Shown here piece after piece: positions 51,901 to 64,000 of a stretch of 64,000 nucleotides of DNA; the stretch's first letter is position 1, and each line of letters begins with the position of its first letter. The notes under the pieces were generated by a model, which did not search any database, had not been told where the DNA came from, and saw only the letters and a program-made list of their open reading frames with translations. The DNA is from Rotaria macrura. Its lineage: Eukaryota; Rotifera; Eurotatoria; Philodinida; Philodinidae. Location: NCBI GenBank assembly GCA_900239685.1, contig OENT01000157.1, positions 117,637 to 181,636 of the forward strand, in the 5' to 3' direction. A program made the position numbers and the translations under genes.

Positions 51901-54900
51901 TTCCAGGTTTGCCTGGGAATTCAACAGCTGTTGATGGTATACCCGGTCCTCAAGGACGTATGTATTTTTTTCTACGAATTCTGTTGTATAAAAGAAGAAA
52001 CTAATGATTTTCTCTACTCTTTTTTTAAGCTATGGGTTCATCAGGAATTCCAGGCGCTCCTGGTTTACCAGGTATTGCTGGTATGAAAGGAATTAAAGGA
52101 GATCGAGGTGAATATAACTCATTAGTATGCAGATAATAAGTATGTCTCTTTGTTAAATTGAATCATTTTCTTAGGTAGTGATGGTGTTTGTGGTACTCGT
52201 GATGGCTTGAAGGGTAGCAAAGGTGAACCAGGTTACCCAGGAGAAGCTGGTAAATAAAATCCAACAATTGAATTGCACATACTATTTCTTTTTCATATTC
52301 TGCTAGGAACACCTGGTCAACGTGGTACACCAGGAGAAAAAGGCGACTGTGGGGTTCCTGGCCAACAAGGTTATCCTGGTAACGTCGGCGCAGCAGGTGC
52401 ACCAGTAAGTTTTGCTAAAGTTCGTACATTTCTTTTTCTAAAAACTATTTGTCAAACCACCAGGGTCGTAACGGTATTGATGGTAATTCAGGAGCTAAAG
52501 GAGAAAAAGTGAGTTCTATGCAAATTTGAATCATTTTCTCAAAAAATATCATTCCATAGGGTGAAGCAGCTCGTGTTGTATCGGCTAAAGGCACGTCAGG
52601 AGAAAAAGGAACACCAGGTTAGAAATATCATTTTCCGTTAGATTTATGTTTTTATCTATAAATGCATTAACTATAGGTCTTGCCGGCTTGAAAGGTGATC
52701 GTGGACCAAAAGGTAGACGGGTCACTCAACTAGCTAATTTATTTCACTTGTTTCTCTTGTCTGCAGGTTCAGCAGGTTATAGCGGTCGTGATGGTCAACC
52801 CGGTACTATGGGTCCCGTCGGCCCGAAAGTAATAACTATTTGTAAAATTATCCATGGAAAAACTATGGTATTGTCTGTTAGGGTGATGCTGGCTATCCAG
52901 GTCAACCAGGTCAACCAGGTAGTCCAGGTCCAATGGGTGATATCGGTCCACCAGGTGCAACACTTCCAGGTGAAAAGGGTGAAAAGGGTATTCCGGGTCC
53001 AGTCGGTGAGTTAAATCGAGTTGTTTTTAAATTGAACTTTTCATTATTGTCTTGTTTCTTATCTCGTCAGGCATTCCTGGTCAACAAGGTTTTCCAGGTG
53101 CAAAAGGAGAGCCAGGTAAGCAAAGTTTCAAGAAAATAAAAAACATAGATTACGAAATTGTCTGCTTCTACTCAGGTCGACCAGCCCCAGTTGATTCCAC
53201 ATCTCTACCAGGCCCACGAGGTCTAAAAGGTGATCTTGGTATTCCAGGTATTCCAGGAGCGCCCGGACTTCCAGTAAATTTATTGCTTGAAAATGAAACC
53301 ATACACTGTGAAATATGTCAAAATCTATCTAGGGTCCAAACGGTCTACCAGGCTTACCAGGAGCATCCGGTCTCAAAGGTGAACCCGGTCAATCAGGTCT
53401 CCCAGGTCTTCCAGGGCCAAAGGGCATCACAGGTACGATGACAACTAAAATCGGTTTGCTTTCAAGTTTGATTTCTATCTTTCTCGTTCAGGTTATCGTG
53501 GAGAACCAGGTGTGTTTGTACTGTTTTACTTTGTATCATCAAAGAACTACTAAATAACATTTTTTCTCATATAGGCGCGCCTGGTCATGATGGATTACCA
53601 GGTCTTCCAGGTCCCAAGGGATTTGGTAAATCGCAGCTTAACGAATTCTTTAGTTTTATTTTTCTATTGAAAATTACTTTTTTTCAGATGGTGCACCAGG
53701 TTTACCAGGACTCTCTGGTATGTGCTTGATAGATCTTATCGATGAAACTTCAGTTGACCTTTTCTTTTGCTCATAGGAGGAAAAGGTGAACCGGGACCTC
53801 CAGGACCAGGCCTTCAAGGTAAAAAATTCCTTACTTATAGAAAATTTTTCAACTATATTCGATATGATAGGACCACCTGGACCAGTTGGTCTTCCTGGTG
53901 AACGTGGATATCCAGGTATTAACTGATTTTCTTCGAAAAATTAGTGTTCATATGATCTGCTTTATTTTTCAGGTTTACCTGGCCCAGCCGGCGACGCTGG
54001 TTTACCAGGCATGAAAGGTAAAACTATTAGATACTGTAAAAGGAGTAAGAGAAACTTTTACTAGCATCCAATTAATAATTTATAGGAGAAACTGGCTTCC
54101 CAGGTGCTAACGGACTCCCAGGCCCAGTCGGTATCAAAGGGTATGAATAGAAATGAATGAAAAAATAAATAAATAAAAAATATATATATATATGTATATA
54201 TTAATCGAAGTGATATCAACATTGTTTGTCATTTTTAGTGATCGAGGAGAACCAGGTTTTGGCGGTCAGAAAGGTGATCGAGGTAAAGAACACTGAAAAG
54301 CATCTTTAATTCGAAGACTACAATATGATTCCCTTGCATTATTATTTTCTAGGTCTCCCAGGTGCTCCTGGTATTGATGGTGAGTTTTGTACAATTATTT
54401 TTACAAACTATAATCAATTTTGCTTCGATTTTTGCTTTCATAGGCCAATCAGGTACATTTTTGTAAATATTTGAAATAGATTTTCAAACTTTGCGTCGGT
54501 GTTTAAGGTCTTCAAGGACCACAGGGTTCACCAGGTGCACCAGGTCTTAATGGAGAAAAGGGTTTTCCTGGTTTACCGTATGTGTTTTTTCGTATTTGTA
54601 TCTGTTGGTATGATGTTTTTATTGAATCATCAGAGGACCGAATGGAAAACAGGGCATGCCAGGCTTACCAGGCGTTAAAGGTGAACGTGGCTTGAATGGA
54701 GTTCCAGGCTTGAATGGACCACCAGGCTTGCTAGGTGATAAAGGTGTTCCAGGCTTCCCTGGACCACCAGGCTCAAATGGTTTACCAGGCATTCCGGTAA
54801 AACAAATAAGAATTAGACGATATTCAATGTTTTGTCATCTTTTTCTTTAGGGTACTTCAGGACAAAAGGGTGACCGGGGTACGAACATTGTTTTGTTCCT

Positions 54901-57900
54901 TTAAAAGTCAAATTTACATGAATGTTTTATTCACAGGTCATCCTGGTCAACCAGGACAAGCATGCTTACAATGTGTTCGAGGCTCACCTGGGGATCGAGG
55001 TTCGCCAGGTTTATCTGGTTTACCAGGTCAAAGAGGAGAACCAGTAAGTTGATGAACAAGGAAAACATTTGATTCCATATTTTACCAATTCCACAGGGTT
55101 TACCAGGTTTACGAGGAGGACCAGGCGAACGGTAACATCGATAAAAGTCATTTTCACTCACTTTTTAATTTTTTTTCTCAAACTTTAAGTGGACCACCAG
55201 GAATGCCAGGTGCACCAGGTCTCCCAGGAGCAGTTGGCAAAGATGGATTACCCGGTCTTCCAGGTGCTAAAGGTGAACGAGCTATCGGGCCACCAGGTAA
55301 TGATGAATAGTTTTCTCTTGTTTTATTCAAAACTCTTCTCTATCGAAACAGGTATCAAAGGAGCTAATGGTGAACCAGGTCTTCCAGGCTCGCCAGGATC
55401 GCCGGGTACACCTGGCGAACGTGGATATCCAGGCAGCAATGGTAATGAAAAATATTTGTAGGATTTTCAACAATTATCTTCTACTTTAGGATTACCTGGT
55501 CAACCGGGTGAACGAGTAATTAAATTTCTTTTCATTATTGAATATCAATATTTTGTTTGTATCTCTTATTAATCTCATAGGGTTTACCAGGTTCCACAGG
55601 ACTCCCAGGTAGATAAATATGATAAAATTCTTCACTAGAAGAGTACTTGCATTACAATTTTCTAGGTGCTCCTGGACTTCCTGGTGCTATGGGACAAAAA
55701 GGTATTGTAGATACGTAGTCTTGACAAAAGTGATGATAAGATTTAATATCTTCATAGGTGATCATGGATTCAATGGACTTCCAGGACCAAAAGGAGAACC
55801 AGGTCAACCAGGTAAGATTCATAAATCTGATTCTTACTGATGTATACATTATATTTATATATTAATATGTTTCGTGTAGGTTCTGCTGGACCACCAGGCT
55901 TCAATGGTAAATCAATAGATAATTCTGTAATACGTACTAAACTGTGATCATTTTAAGGTATGCCGGGTGCCAAAGGTGACACAGGTCCTATGGGACGTGA
56001 TGGAGTTGATGGTACACCAGGTCCTAGAGGTGAACCTGGTATGAATGGATTTCCAGGTATAGTCTGCTTTTTATACTTCTTGTATACTGTTGGTATAAAT
56101 TTTGATACTACGATGTAGGCACTCCTGGAGCTAAAGGTGCAGCTGGTTTATCAGGTAAATCTCCTTTTCTTTTCTTCAAATAAAGACTAACACACATATA
56201 TTTCTTTAATATTGCTATTTCTATAGGTTTACCCGGTGCTCCTGGACTCCCAGGACAACCAGGTGCAGCAGGCATGAATGGTCATCCAGGACTAAAGGGT
56301 TCGTTTATTCAAGATGATATTGAATCTAACTGAAGATTTCGTTTGCTGTTACAGGTGACGCAGGTCTTCCTGGTTTACCAGGCCAGAATGGTAAAGTATT
56401 ATTTAAGAAAGGAACATTTTATCTTCACTCCGATTCTATCTAGGTCCACCGGGATTACTTGGTCCACCTGGTCCTACAGGAGATAGTGGTTTGTGGAATC
56501 AAGAGACGATAAAGAATATTTTCAAATAATATTTTTCATTTGAATTCTAGGTATGCCAGGTCTACCAGGTCAAAAGGGTGAATCAGGTAAATACCGAAAA
56601 ATCTGACTACTACAATTAGTTTAATGCTATTTATTTAAATGCAGGCTATTCCTCTGTTGGACCAAAAGGTGAACCAGGTCCAAGTGGTCTTAATGGTACG
56701 AAATGAATTCCATGAAAGAAAACTTATTGAATTTTGTCTTGTTTGCTTAGGCACGCCCGGTCCTCTTGGAGAGAGAGGGTAAATAGAGAAACAATAACAA
56801 AAGAATAATGCAAGTTTTTCCTTTGTGTCTGATATAGAAACCCAGGCTTCAATGGACCTTCTGGTCCTCCAGGTAGAGATTGTGATAAAGCTCCTGTTGG
56901 TCCAGTAAGTTAGAAAATAGATAAATCAAACTAGCAAGAAAAATTCGTTCGTAATATTTTAGAGGGGTAATCCTGGCCTACCAGGCCGTCCAGGCGATCC
57001 AGGTTTACAAGGTAAATTTCTAAATTTTTCTTTCTTCGACTTATTTCATTTGTATTATATTCATAGGTCTCCCTGGTCCAATGGGCAAAGATGGTTAGTA
57101 TATAAATTTTGTTGATTAACTGCAAAAACTAAGCCTATATCTACTCGTGATGCAGGTCTTCCAGGTGCTCCAGGTCTTCCGGGTTTACCAGGTACAAAAG
57201 GATTTGATGGAACACCAGGTAGAAATGGTGGACCAGGCTTACCAGGTATGTTTATCGACACAAGCATCGATCTATATAAATAATATGTTTACTTAGGTGA
57301 TCGTGGTTTCGCTGGCATGCCAGGTTTGTAATCGAAAGAATTGCTTCATAGAAAAAAAAAGAACTCGGTATTTTATTCTTGAAAACATATAGGTCGACCA
57401 GGTATGCCTGGAGAAAAAGGTGAGAATATTATTTGAAAGCAATATATATATATATATATATACATTTGATTGCACACTCTAGGAACTGCGGGATTCCCAG
57501 GAAGTCCAGGTATGTATATTGAGTAATTGTCAAAAAAGAGTTTTATCTTTTTATTTTTCTTCAATATCAGGTCTTCCAGGACCAAAAGGTGATCGTGGTT
57601 TGGATGGACTTCCCGGTACAAACGGCATACCAGGTAATGTCTTTCGTTTTGTTTCGATTTTGACGGAATATAATATTTTCTTAATTTTTTGTACCCAAAT
57701 AAACAGGCTCTCGAGGTCCACCAGGTGATTGCCACCCTGGACCATTACGTGAAGGTCTGCCAGGCCCCAGAGGAGAACCAGGTTCATCAGGCTCTCCAGG
57801 TAATAAACTCGATATCATCGATTCATTTTTTTACTTCTTTCTTTTGGTATTACTTTAAGGTTCCCCAGGACTACAAGGACCACCAGGTATGTCTGCTAGA

Positions 57901-60190
57901 CATCTATTAATCCGCATTTATTATATTTGTACAAATAGGCCCACCTGGTCTACGAGGAGAGAATGGTCCACCAGGTCAACCCGGTGCGCCTGGTTTACCA
58001 GGTTACGTTGGTCCTAAAGGTGAACGTGTAAGTTAACTAATATTAATTAGAAGAAGAACAAGAGAGTTTTTTCGAAATGTACAATTATGCATTCAATTAT
58101 TCAGGGTACACAAGGTCCTAAAGGTGCCAGTGGAATTGCTGGTCCACCAGGTACTGAATCTTGTCAGGATAGATGATAGTAATGTTTTTTGTATTCAACT
58201 TTAGGTGCTACCGGTAGTCCAGGCCCTCAAGGTCTAGGTGTTCAACGAACTGGTTTCATGGTTGTACGCCATTCACAATCTTCAGAAGTACCCAATTGTC
58301 CATCAGGCATGGTTAAACTATGGGACGGTTACAGTTTACTTATGATGCAAGGCAATGATCATGGTTATCATCAAGACCTCGGTAAATCTTTCTGCCTTTT
58401 TTCGCTACATTTAATTCAAGTACACACAAAACTTAAATCTTAATTAAAGGTTCGGCTGGCTCATGTCTTCAGAAATTCTCTGCATTGCCATATTTACGTT
58501 GTGATCATACGAATGTTTGCTATTATGGTCAAACAAATGACTTGACATACTATTTATCAACAACAGAACCTATGCCAATGATGCCTGTTCAGCGGGAACA
58601 AATTCGACCATACATCTCACGATGTGCTGTGTGCGAAGCCCCTGCCAATGTTATGTCATTCCATAGTTTATCAATGACACCACCGTCGTGTCCAAATGGC
58701 TGGAATATTCTATGGCAAGGTTATAGCTTTGTTATGGTGAGTATTTTTCAAGTAAAATAGTATAACGAAACAACAAAAAACGTCTGAAGAAAATATTTTA
58801 TCGCTAAAACAGACTTTATATATGATACTTGCAAAAAACAATACGCGTTCATGTATAAGATAATATAAAATGTGCTCTGTTCAATGAATGTCTCAGAATG
58901 GTTTTCAAGTTTAGCTTTACTCAAGACTAGTGAAGATACTATCGAAGAATCGAGAGAACGGTTGTATTTTTAAATGAAAAATATTGTCATAGTAAACGTA
59001 ACTCTTGTTTTTATCTAAATGGCATTATAAACTATTTCTAATAGTATCTTCCTAGGTACATCAGCCTTGACTTAAATAGTTAATATATGCTGTAAAATAC
59101 ATATTCAAAAACAAAACGATACGAAAAAGTTAAACTTTCAGATAGTTTATTATTTACAACATTTCCTGATCATACTAATTTGATTAAATATCAGTAAACA
59201 TCTACTAGCTTTTATTCTTTGTAAAACCATACAGAACGACTATTTAAGTTAATATTTAAAGGAGTACACATTTAACAACCTATTCAATATCATAGGATTT
59301 ATAAAACGTCACTGGTTTCATGAAGGTGTCATGTCGTGTAGCGACGGAGTTGTAACGAGGATTTTTTTCAGTTTTATCATTGTATTTTAGCTTACAGATA
59401 GTTTATAGTATTCTGATGAGCAGTTCAGTTTTAATTATATAGCTGACTACTGCGATCTGTATGAGCTCTCCATTGTTACTCTTGAGATCAAAATCACGTG
59501 GATAGTTATCTTTATGACTTTAGATTCGAGACTTTACACTTACACAGAGAAATCAACTTGAATATCTTTCCTAAAAACAAGAATATGCCCAAATTATCAA
59601 CATTCTCTTCAACACAAGAGTTTTTGACATATTGAGTAAATGCTGTATGGAATACAGTGAATAGAATTGTAGATCAAAGAATGATTGTTATTGCATTTAC
59701 CTATCTGAATACGTATTAACATTATTATGTAGATAAAAGAAAATAGTGTTTTCTAATTGTTGAATAGCTAAAACTAAAAAACAAGGAAGTTTATGAGTAT
59801 TGTTCAGTCTATTAAATAAAGACATAAGAATTATAATGATGGTCATTTGATCGTTTCTTTTTAAAGCATCTTGGCCGTGGTGCACAAGGAGGTGGTCAAT
59901 CGTTAGCTAGTCCTGGCTCATGTTTAGAAGATTTCCGTGCAACACCATTTATTGAATGTTCCGGAACAGATGGTAATTGTATGTACTATGCCAACAAATT
60001 CAGTTATTGGATGACAGTTATTGACCAAAATAATCAATTCGAAGTACCACGTCAAGAAACATTGAAATCTGGAAATCATAGAAATAAGATAAGTCGTTGT
60101 ACTGTATGTTTGAAGACACAACAAGGCACAGGTCAAGGTGGCTATCAAAATGGCAATTACTACGTGGGACAAACATTGAAAAAACATTAG
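46802..60190 (+). CDS. COL4A2: Type IV collagen alpha chain, alpha2-like (COL4A2-type)
   Basis: Head-to-head partner of the minus-strand collagen. The inferred first exon (46802-46851) encodes a short polar N-terminus and joins in phase to exon 2 (48300-48372), whose [11 protein letters not shown] stretch forms the signal peptide or anchor core, across a 1.45 kb intron. Exon 3 (48631-48783) gives the 7S segment [17 protein letters not shown]. Many Gly-X-Y exons with short introns follow; a CLQC interruption is near 54960 and other cysteines near 50963, 56880 and 57730. The NC1 domain (from about 58220) has [43 protein letters not shown] and [12 protein letters not shown], then after a 1.13 kb intron (58737-59866) [27 protein letters not shown] and [23 protein letters not shown] and ATPFIEC fit alpha2. 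Met93 and Lys211 equivalents are kept; the Arg76 equivalent is Thr. A Gln/Gly-rich tail of about 25 residues follows the last Cys. Middle exon ends were not all checked. Confidence 0.9.
48917..48966. repeat. Compound (TG)n(AG)n microsatellite
   Basis: About nine TG units followed by about sixteen AG units, located in an intron of the plus-strand collagen gene close to a splice donor. Confidence 0.95.
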
Positions 60191-60285
60191 ACATTACTAA
60201 CTGAATTTTTCTTTTTCTAATTTGTCTCTTTTTCTTTCTTTTTTTTCTCTCTATTCTCATTCGTAGTTAATGGCAGCCAACTTAT

Positions 60286-60574
60286 TTATCTTAATCATAT
60301 ATGCGTTTATTAGTCGAACATATACTATGATTGGAAATAAGTAGTTTTCTTTATACAAACGGGGGGGGGGGGGGGCATCGTATCAGATGCGGTAATACTT
60401 TCGAGGCTTGCCATTATTGTTGTATCTCCNTTATCTTAATCATATATGCGTTTATTAGTCGAACATATACTATGATTGGAAATAAGTAGTTTTCTTTATA
60501 CAAACGGGGGGGGGGGGAGGCATCGTATCAGATGCGGTAATACTTTCGAGGCTTGCCATTATTGTTGTATCTCC
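60286..60574. repeat. 144-base direct duplication split by one N and poly-G tracts
   Basis: Bases 60286-60429 and 60431-60574 are nearly identical, differing mainly in the G-run (15 G in the first copy at 60361-60375; 11 G then AGG in the second). A single N at 60430 separates them. The layout suggests two contig ends that both cover the same locus and were joined without merging at a poly-G that is hard to sequence. A true tandem duplication is less likely. Confidence 0.85.
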
Positions 60575-62142
60575 CTCTGTGTCATTTTGTTATAACTATC
60601 GTATTATCGTCATCATCATCATTCAGTGCAAGTTTTTTTTCAAATTTATCTTCATTTATTTTTGCCGCATTTTCTTTTACTGTATTCTTGATCTTTTACA
60701 CACACAATACATACAAACATGATACACGCACTTTCATACTTTTTATAAATAACGCGTGCTTGTTTTCTTGAAATTTGTGTGGAGCTCTTCAATTATCATT
60801 TTTTTGTCTTAATTAATCTCTTTTTTCTGCTGTCTGTCAGCTCATAGTGTTAGAGTGAGTGTATGAAAAGAAAGATATACGTGTGTTTGATTGGAATTTC
60901 TTCTCTCTCTTTTTCAATAATTAATATCCATCAATATTCTAAAAGACAAATTATCTGCAATACTTTTCTATACAGAGTGTATCAAAGTAGATGTAGACCG
61001 AAAGATCAATCGAATCTCTGGAGATCAATTATAGTATTAAATCATAAAACAAGCAAATATCGTCGATTCGAATTACTCGTAAGGTGAGCTTGTCAACATG
61101 ATTTAGTGATTATAGAATGTAGAAAATACTTCGTACAACGATTGTTTCCGCGTATTGTAGAATTGCACCTTCCGAATATGTCAATAATAAGTTTATGTAT
61201 TACAAATTAGTAGCTTCTGATGTCTTTGTTTCTTTTATATTATGAAATATTCTTCTAACTGACAACAATCGTTGAATTAATATATCTTAATGAACTCATG
61301 AAATCATAACTATGACAATGTCAACTGATGTTTTTACAACCAGATAAGATTTTAATCCGAAAAGACATATCTCAAATACAGCGAATCCAGTTTGTGAATT
61401 GCTATCATTGTGATGAATATTTCGAACAACTTTCAAATGAAATTCATTTCAGTTGTTAACGGATAGGTACGATAAAGTAAAGATGAATATAGTTTATCAT
61501 GAATTTTTGCAACAGATAGTCAATACATGTGACAATCAAAATCAAATGAGATGGTCTTCTTAAATGAATCCTACGTAATCATATGATAGAATGACGAGCA
61601 TAAGAAATGTAGACGGTATTTGTCAGTAGCTACGATACTGAGCTTTAGAAGCATATGCCAGTCATTTAAAATAACCGTCAAAATAAGATGAGTGCTTCGC
61701 TTGTTCATCAATAAATCGAACAATTTTCTCGATCTCTCCATAGCCGTCTCCTTTTTAGAAGAGTATTAGTTGTATAGGAATTGTGGCCTCAACCTATATT
61801 CATAATTACAGTACATGATAATTTTCGTTCATTACTTTGTTGAGAAAAATGAGTATAAAATAAGTGAATTTCAAAATGTTCAAATCATTCGCTCCTTTTA
61901 CCATGATATTTTACATAAATTTCATAAAACTTAATTACACGTGTATTGAATAAATTCAAATACAATTAATTTTTTCATATATTAAAAGAAGTTTTTATAT
62001 TCACAATAGAAGATGAAACAAAAATTTATGAATATTGCCTATCAGTTTAAAATTTGAAAAAAAATTCTTTTCACATAATCTACAGATAACAAACAAGTGA
62101 CAATATTTAACAACTTAGTTAATCAAATGCAATCCATTACCA
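60575..62142. other. Region without a recognised gene between the plus collagen and RAB34/36
   Basis: About 1.6 kb of AT-rich sequence between two converging genes. The left part may be 3' untranslated region of the collagen. Short ORFs here have no recognisable domains. No repeat or RNA gene was recognised. Confidence 0.45.
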
Positions 62143-63343
62143 TTACACAGTGTTACAACAACTATCGTTTGCCTTCTGTTTCGAAATATGATCTATGAAA
62201 TAAAAAAAAAGAAACGGTTTGATAATCCTCAAACATTTCTGTCTCAAGATGCTTACCATTTGCTGAACTGAGATTGACAGCTAGCTGTGTTTTTACAGTT
62301 ACTTTTTCTATAGATGTATGCGGTGAAATTAATTGTTGTTTAACTAATGTTTGATATCCCATACAAGCAACTCGTTTAAAAAATTCTTCCACTTGACAAC
62401 CTGAAATTAAATTTTATATTTCGTTAAAGGGTCACCATTACCTTACCTGTCAACGATGAGACAGACCAAAATTCTGCATTAACACGTTTTGCCACTATGC
62501 GAGCTGTTTGTTCAATTTTTGCATAGATCTGATTATCTGTCTAAAAGCAACGCAATTAAATTGTTTGAGAAAATTTTAAACTTACAATCAAATCACGCTT
62601 TGAACCAACTAAAAATATGAGAGGATTATCAGTTGCTATTGTCCGTAATGCTTCATTGATCCAACGTTCTGCACTCTTCAATGTGTCAAGATCATTCATA
62701 TCAAAAACTGACACAATCACATGAGCACCACGATAGTAGGCAGCTTTTTATTTAGATTTCAAGCAAATATATTCAAATAAAATATTCAATAACGATTATT
62801 TACCTGCTATGCATTTGAATCGCTCTTGTCCTGCAGTATCCCATATTTGTAGTGATGTAGGTACACCCAAAATCGAAAATCTCTCAACTTCAAAATCGAC
62901 CCCAATCGTCGCTTTATAATTTCGATCAAATGTTTTATGGCATAACCTAAACGATTGAATTTCTCTCTCATATAAATCTTCTTTTTCTTTCTATCAGTCA
63001 AACCTTGTAGCTAAACTTGACTTTCCCACAGCAACATCGCCAATAAGAACTAATTTACAAATAAGATTACTAGAAATGATAAATAAAGATTGCGCCGCTA
63101 AAAATTAAATAAAACATAATTTATTGCTTACGATAATTTTTGACTACGTTGATTAGTTGAATAATTTATGACACATTCTTCAAAACACGGGAATGCATCT
63201 ATTGATGACAAATAACCATAAGGCTATATTATAAAGAAAAATATTCTAAATCAAATAACATTGGAAAAGATAATCATTACAGGCTCGAGTTGTTCAATTT
63301 TTCGATCACTTGATATTCCTTTGGTAAGGTTAGCTATTGGCAT
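62143..63343 (-). CDS. RAB34: RAB34/RAB36-like small GTPase
   Basis: Eight exons join in phase: 63343-63281, 63223-63132, 63069-63004, 62946-62804, 62743-62586, 62540-62447, 62400-62257 and 62192-62143, giving 269 residues (human RAB34 has 259). The GTPase motifs are in order: GDVAVGKSS (P-loop), KATIGVDFE (switch I), WDTAGQERFKCIA (switch II), GSKRDL (the N/TKxD motif with Ser in place of Asn, as in RAB34/36) and VSSLTG (the SAK position). FDRNYKATIGVDFEVERF and the YYRGAH block identify the RAB34/36 branch. The N-terminal extension of about 60 residues before the G domain fits that branch. The last exon ends ...DSCCNTV, a CCxxx-type prenylation motif. RAB34 acts at the Golgi, in macropinocytosis and in building primary cilia; these are vertebrate data. 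RAB34 and RAB36 cannot be separated by eye. Confidence 0.92.
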
Positions 63344-64000
63344 TGGTGATTAATAGAAAAAAAAGTTCATATTCCTTTATTCATGAGAAATACACGGTAA
63401 CCAAGCAATGCTCTCTCCTATGAGTATTGAACAAATGGACAAGAGTGGCATCTGAAGGATATATGTGATTTTGTCATAACTGAGCAAAAGTAGACCGAAA
63501 AAACATAACGACTTCATTACAAAACATACGTTGTTAAAACTTAGGATAAAACGAGTTCAGACGGTGAAAAACATCATGGAGTATTTGATTTATAAAATAA
63601 GTACAAATATTCTTCAGATCAATCTAACATGTGAATGGTTTTCCGATTATGGCTACGATTCTGACGTAATGAAACATGGGTATAGTTTTGATGATACATA
63701 GATTTAGACGATGGTAGGACGTTTGACATTACCATCGATCTAAAAGTTCGCCTCTAACGTAGGTTGGATGTTCGTTTTAGGTATGATTCTGGGTCTTTTT
63801 TGTAATTTTCTTCTAGTTTTGCTATGATACAAATTTTTAAGTGATTGGAGATGTTTTTGTGGAAGTATAAATCGTCACACGCGTTCTGAGTTTGCTTATG
63901 TCAAAGAACGAGGGCGCATAAGACCACGAATCGACCGATTGTTATTTTCTCTGACAAACCCTACCGAATTTTATGTCAACAAAAAGAGCACACCGATATG
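63344..64000. other. Right edge, region upstream of RAB34/36
   Basis: About 650 bases containing the expected promoter of the RAB34/36-like gene. No ORF with a recognisable domain, RNA gene or repeat was seen before the window ends. Confidence 0.45.

Noticed and set aside
34268-60190. Regularly spaced short repeats that could suggest a CRISPR or satellite array
   Set aside because: The repetition is codon-level Gly-X-Y (ggtccaccaggt and similar) with introns between; there is no fixed repeat/spacer structure.
60553-60771. Ser-rich plus-strand ORF after the collagen gene
   Set aside because: Low-complexity translation of T-rich sequence with no domain or supporting context.

Overview
The window looks like a piece of a compact, AT-rich invertebrate nuclear genome. 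Genes carry many introns with GT..AG ends, most about 50-70 bases long with a few of 1-2.7 kb, and intergenic spaces are short. There are no operons or bacterial signals. The gene content is metazoan: two type IV collagens, DSTYK, BTG/TOB, RAB34/36 and TYW5. Short introns, low GC and a mobile-element-type FLYWCH reading frame would fit a bdelloid rotifer, but that placement is an inference from general features, not proof.

Layout. Left part (1-18.4 kb), minus strand: a DSTYK kinase gene running off the left edge, with a FLYWCH-bearing mobile element and a 92-base-arm hairpin in its introns; then a small DAP1-like gene, a RIOK3-like atypical kinase and a BTG/TOB antiproliferative gene. Middle left (19.3-28.3 kb), plus strand: a CTDSP/SCP-type phosphatase, the wybutosine hydroxylase TYW5 and a single-exon CFAP97-family protein. 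At 29.0-31.2 kb on the minus strand is an ankyrin-repeat gene with one very long, low-complexity last exon. A 3 kb stretch without a recognised gene follows.

Centre-right (34.3-60.2 kb): two type IV collagen genes placed head to head. The minus gene (34268-45968) has an alpha1-like NC1 domain and the plus gene (46802-60190) an alpha2-like one. Their inferred start codons are only 833 bases apart, so they probably share a two-way promoter, as vertebrate COL4A1/COL4A2 and the fly pair do. The two chains would assemble into basement-membrane heterotrimers. Both keep the Met93 and Lys211 positions used for the sulfilimine cross-link.

Right end: a 144-base direct duplication split by a single N and poly-G (probable assembly scar), a gene-poor 2 kb, and a RAB34/RAB36-like GTPase on the minus strand.

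Most exon structures were built by hand: reading frame, GT/AG ends and phase were checked at every junction for DSTYK, DAP1, RIOK3, BTG, CTDSP, TYW5, the ankyrin gene and RAB34/36. For the collagens only the ends, the 7S and NC1 parts and representative repeat exons were checked. I found no convincing undescribed system. The best candidates for a second look are the FLYWCH element with terminal inverted repeats, the hairpin elements and the collagen pair.
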